8,711 bases of DNA from Desulfuromonadaceae bacterium UBA2294 (GTDB taxonomy: Bacteria; Desulfobacterota; Desulfuromonadia; Desulfuromonadales; UBA2294). Shown here in pieces: positions 5,866-8,711 of the stretch. Below the pieces are notes generated by a model, which did no database searches, was not told where the DNA came from, and saw only the letters and a program-made list of their open reading frames with translations. The stretch lies in the NCBI GenBank assembly GCA_002345625.1, contig DDWE01000068.1, forward strand, positions 1-8,711. The letters run 5' to 3'. The position numbers and the translations under genes were made by a program. Within the stretch, counting starts at the first letter, position 1, and each line of letters opens with the position of its first letter.

Positions 5866-7335
5866 TCAGAGCCCGAGCGCCAGATGAACGAGTTGCAGCA
5901 GGGTGTCGGGGTAGAAGAAGAGCCCGACCGAGACAAGGGCGGTGGCCGACAATGGTAGCAGGCAGAGCAGCGGTGCCTCCTTGATCCCCGGCTCCTGCTG
6001 GTCGCCTATCGCCGGCACGAAGAAGCCACGGTAGACAATGGGGAAGAAATAGGCGGCGTTGAGCAGTGAACTGATCACCAGCACCAGCACCAGTATCAGC
6101 TGGTCGGCTTCCACCGCGCCGATCAGCAGATTCCATTTGCTGATAAACCCGCCCAAAGGCGGCATACCGATGATGCTCAGTGAACCAAGCAAAAACGCCA
6201 TGTAGGTGAGCGGCATGCGACGGCCAAGGCCATCCATCTGACTGATATATTTTTTCTTGCTGGCGACGTAGATGGCGCCGGCACAGAAGAAGAGAGTGAT
6301 CTTGCCGAAGGCGTGCATGGCCAGATGCAGCACCCCGCCGACCATACCGGTGGCCGAGAGCATACCGGCACCAAGGACCATGTAGGCAAGCTGGCCGATG
6401 GTTGAGTAGGCCAACCGGCGCTTCAGGCTGTCCTGAGTCAAGGCGACCATGGAGGCGATCAGCAACGTGACGGCGGCGATCGTGGTGATCAGTGTGCCGA
6501 GATGGGCGCTGTGCAGGGTCTGTGGCCCGAGGATATCAAAGATGATACGGAAGATGGCAAAGACTCCGGCCTTGACCACAGCGACGCCGTGTAAAAACGA
6601 GCTGACCGGGGTCGGTGCTACCATGGCCGCCGGTAGCCAGCCGTGAAACGGCATCAGACCCGCCTTGGCGAAGCCGAACAGAAACAACACCAGGAGCATT
6701 GCGAGCAGCTCCGGTGATGCCTTGTCGGCGAGGATGCCGCCGGCGGTAAAGTCGAGGGTGCCGGCAACACTGTAGGTGATGAGCATGGCCGGCAGCGCCA
6801 GGCCGATGGAGGTGCCGAGGATGTAGGTCAGATATTTGCGACCCGAAGCACGCGCTTCTGCGGTCTGCTCGTGGGTCACCAGCGGGTAGGTGGAGAGCGA
6901 CAGCATCTCGTAAAAGAGATACATGGTCAAAAGATTGCCAGCAAAGGCGACGCCGATCGTGGCCGAGATGGCAACGGCGAAAGAGGCGAAGTAGCGGGTC
7001 TGGGCGTGCTCGTTGAGCGCCCGCATATAGCCGATGGAGTAGATCGAGGTGAACAGCCAGAGGCAGGAGGCGACCAGGGCAAAGATCATCCCAAGGGCAT
7101 CAACGCGCAGGGCGATGGGGACGCCGGGGATGACCTCAGCCAGAGTCAACACATAGCCGCCACCGTTGAGAACGCCGGGGAGCAGGGAGGCGACGATGGC
7201 CAGCTTGATCACGGCGATGAGAATCGTCCAGCTCTCGCGCAGATTGGGCCGGCGGTCGCAAAGCAAAATCGGCAGCGCCCCGAGCAGGGAGACCAGAATG
7301 GCAGCCAGTGGCCAGATGGAGACAATCGGTGTCAT
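5866..7335 (-). CDS. Mrp-type cation/proton antiporter subunit D (NuoM/MrpD-like)
   Basis: Inner-membrane proton-translocating subunit of 489 aa, the normal length for MrpD/NuoM relatives, with about 14 TM segments. All charged residues expected of a working half-channel are present: Glu143 in TM5 (MYLFYEMLSLSTYPL), Lys224 in TM7 (FGFAKAGLMPFHGWLP), Lys255 in TM8 (GVAVVKAGVFAIFR), His337/His341 and Lys345 (LHLAMHAFGKITLFF), and Lys400 in TM12 (GGFISKWNLL). The APTPVSSFLHG segment (240-250) is the family signature loop. The ATG has a modest GAGAG Shine-Dalgarno. The gap from the previous D-like gene is 53 bp and no terminator or promoter was recognised there, so the two are likely one transcript. 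A gene letter is not assigned because MrpA, MrpD and NuoM relatives cannot be separated by eye. Confidence 0.92.
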   Translation of the reverse strand: MTPIVSIWPLAAILVSLLGALPILLCDRRPNLRESWTILIAVIKLAIVASLLPGVLNGGGYVLTLAEVIPGVPIALRVDALGMIFALVASCLWLFTSIYSIGYMRALNEHAQTRYFASFAVAISATIGVAFAGNLLTMYLFYEMLSLSTYPLVTHEQTAEARASGRKYLTYILGTSIGLALPAMLITYSVAGTLDFTAGGILADKASPELLAMLLVLFLFGFAKAGLMPFHGWLPAAMVAPTPVSSFLHGVAVVKAGVFAIFRIIFDILGPQTLHSAHLGTLITTIAAVTLLIASMVALTQDSLKRRLAYSTIGQLAYMVLGAGMLSATGMVGGVLHLAMHAFGKITLFFCAGAIYVASKKKYISQMDGLGRRMPLTYMAFLLGSLSIIGMPPLGGFISKWNLLIGAVEADQLILVLVLVISSLLNAAYFFPIVYRGFFVPAIGDQQEPGIKEAPLLCLLPLSATALVSVGLFFYPDTLLQLVHLALGL

Positions 7336-7388
7336 AGTACTCTCAAAATCCGCCCCGGTGCAGCAGGTTACGGGCTCGAAACAGACAA

Positions 7389-8711
7389 TTAAAATCCGGC
7401 CGGGATCATCAGGCCGATGACGTTGTCAATCAGCAAACCGGTACTCAGGCCGACTACGATCAACAGCGCGGCGGTGATCAGCAAAGGGCCGAGCATCCAG
7501 ACAGGCGCCTCATGGCGCTTGGCAGCGTGTTCCTGTCCGTGCCCGGTGTGGTCGATGCCGCCGAAATAGGCCAGCTCAATCACTCTGAAGAAAAGCACGA
7601 CATTGATCAGGCTGCTGACGATCAGTGCTGCGACGAACTCCCAGTGGCCGCCGTCGATGCCGCCGAGAATCAGATACCACTTGCTGAAGAAACCGCAGGT
7701 CGGCGGCACCCCGATCATGGCAAAGGCGCCAAGGGTGAAAGCGGCCATGGTGACGGGCATGCGTTGAAACGCGCCGGAAAGCGACTCCAAGGAGACCGTT
7801 CCCTGCCGGTAGAGCAGGGCGGCGACGACCAGGAACAGGCACAGGGTCATCAGGGCATCATTGACAATGTGCAGCAAGGCACCAGTCAAACCATTGGTGT
7901 TGGCAAGAAAGATTCCGCCGACCATGTAGCCGACCTCGGCAACAATCACGTAGGTCAGCATCCGACGCAGATCTTTCTGCGCCAGCGCCAGGGCCGAACC
8001 GCAGACAATCGCCAGGGCGGCGGCCCAGACCACGCCGCTGGTGATCCAGGCGTGGGTGAAGACCAGTGCGGGAGTGAAGGTGGAAAGGATGATACGCACC
8101 ATCAGGTAGACGGTGACCTTGGTCATCAACGGAGCTACCAGAGTGCCGGCGGCCGTGGGGGCCTGACTGTAGGCGTTGGGGAGCCAGCTGTGCAGCGGGA
8201 AGAACGCCATCTTGATCCAGAGACCGACCAACACGAAGGCGATTGCGGTGGCGGTGGCGACCGGAGCGTTGATGGTCGGCAGGATCCGGGCGATGTCAGC
8301 CATGTTCAGGGTGCCGGTCAAAATGTAGATGTAGCCGACGCCGAGCAGGTAGAAGCAGGCGCCGATGGAGCCCATGATGATGTAGTTAAAGCTGGAGAGC
8401 GCGGCCCGCCCGCGGCCCATGGCGATCAGGCCGTAGGTGGTGATGGAGGTGATCTCGAGCAACACATAAAGATTGAAGGCGTCGCCGGTCAGCACCAGAC
8501 CAAAAAGGCCGCTAATCAGAATCAGATAGAGCGTAAAGAAGAGGTGCTCACGCCCGGGGAGTTCCTGCTCGGCCCTCAAGAGTGCCGAAAAGGAGGCGAG
8601 CAGGGCGACCACCGCGATCAGCACCAGCATCAGGGCACTTAAGGGGTCGATGACCAGTTCGATGCCAAAGGGGGGGCGCCAGTTGCCAACAGTGTAGCTT
8701 AAAGTCCCGTG
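7389..8711 (-). CDS. Mrp-type cation/proton antiporter subunit D-like, N-terminus cut by window edge
   Basis: Inner-membrane proton-translocating subunit. The frame is open from the very edge at 8711, so the gene is partial and the first internal ATG (8630) is not the start. The extra 27 codons encode TVGNWRPPFGIELVIDPLSAL, the conserved region preceding TM3 or so in MrpD/NuoM proteins. Visible length is 440 aa, so about 50-60 residues are probably missing. Numbered in the visible part, key residues are Glu86 (TM5, LYVLLEITSITTY), Lys167 (TM7, WIKMAFFPLHSWLP), Lys198 (TM8, LMTKVTVYLMVR) and Lys344 (TM12, GFFSKWYL). Where relatives usually have a lysine in the HxxNHALxK-type helix, this protein has Thr289 (LLHIVNDALMTLCLFL). 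A short His-rich loop (HTGHGQEHAAKRHE) lies near the C-terminus. It is the first of three D-type genes in the operon. Confidence 0.92.
   Translation of the reverse strand, partial: HGTLSYTVGNWRPPFGIELVIDPLSALMLVLIAVVALLASFSALLRAEQELPGREHLFFTLYLILISGLFGLVLTGDAFNLYVLLEITSITTYGLIAMGRGRAALSSFNYIIMGSIGACFYLLGVGYIYILTGTLNMADIARILPTINAPVATATAIAFVLVGLWIKMAFFPLHSWLPNAYSQAPTAAGTLVAPLMTKVTVYLMVRIILSTFTPALVFTHAWITSGVVWAAALAIVCGSALALAQKDLRRMLTYVIVAEVGYMVGGIFLANTNGLTGALLHIVNDALMTLCLFLVVAALLYRQGTVSLESLSGAFQRMPVTMAAFTLGAFAMIGVPPTCGFFSKWYLILGGIDGGHWEFVAALIVSSLINVVLFFRVIELAYFGGIDHTGHGQEHAAKRHEAPVWMLGPLLITAALLIVVGLSTGLLIDNVIGLMIPAGF

Noticed and set aside
5216..5887. Plus-strand open frame spanning the small antiporter genes
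   Set aside because: It crosses four minus-strand genes with good starts and motifs, and its product has no family features.
5840..6136. Long upstream extension of the 51-aa gene to an ATG at 6136
   Set aside because: The extension overlaps the C-terminal third of the 489-aa antiporter gene and translates to low-complexity Arg/Ala/Gly sequence. Only the part after 5851 looks like a membrane protein.
7346..7404. Near-repeat of AAAATCCG followed by G/C-rich bases in the gap between two D-type genes
   Set aside because: Two imperfect short copies 45 nt apart, one of them in the coding end. This is too short and degenerate to call a repeat or regulatory element.
7512..8642. Long plus-strand open frame of 376 codons opposite the first D-type antiporter gene
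   Set aside because: It is antisense to a clear membrane protein gene. Its translation is rich in Gly, Asp, Gln and His with no TM or domain pattern, as expected from the complement of hydrophobic codons.

Overview
All supportable genes in this window lie on the minus strand, so the biological order runs from high to low coordinates. Gene content suggests a Gram-negative, probably anaerobic bacterium of the Desulfuromonadales/Geobacter-like group. The reasons are a CIRCE-controlled hrcA-grpE-dnaK set placed directly after hemW, a moderately GC-rich composition, and a multi-D-subunit Mrp-type antiporter operon. This taxonomic placement is inference from gene content only.

Region 1 (8711 down to 3634) is the distal part of an operon for a multisubunit cation/proton antiporter related to Mrp and to the membrane arm of complex I. 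It encodes three proton-translocating D-type (NuoL/M/N-like) subunits: one cut by the window edge (at least 440 aa), one of 489 aa and one of 593 aa. Between the second and third are two very small membrane proteins of about 51 aa (one TM) and 89 aa (two TM). The last genes are tightly packed, with an 11-bp overlap between the 89-aa and 593-aa genes. The usual small Mrp subunits (B, C, E, F, G) are not in the window and may lie beyond the 8711 edge. The 593-aa subunit differs from the others: the expected TM7 lysine is replaced by Asn, and it has a long C-terminal extension ending in an extra TM helix.

Region 2 (3633 to 2458) starts with a strong 11-bp hairpin just after the antiporter operon, followed by hemW, a radical-SAM protein of the heme-chaperone/HemN-like family.

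Region 3 (2457 to 1) is a heat-shock operon. It has a good sigma-70-type promoter, a perfect CIRCE operator placed at the predicted transcription start, a leader with an 8-bp palindrome and a T7 tract, and then hrcA, grpE (GTG start) and the 5' third of dnaK. HrcA should bind CIRCE and repress its own operon, and GrpE is the nucleotide exchange factor for DnaK.

No RNA genes, mobile elements, CRISPR arrays or long repeats were seen. The long plus-strand ORFs are antisense shadows of these genes. The least ordinary material is the antiporter operon (diverged third D subunit and two micro-subunits) and the two leader hairpins.
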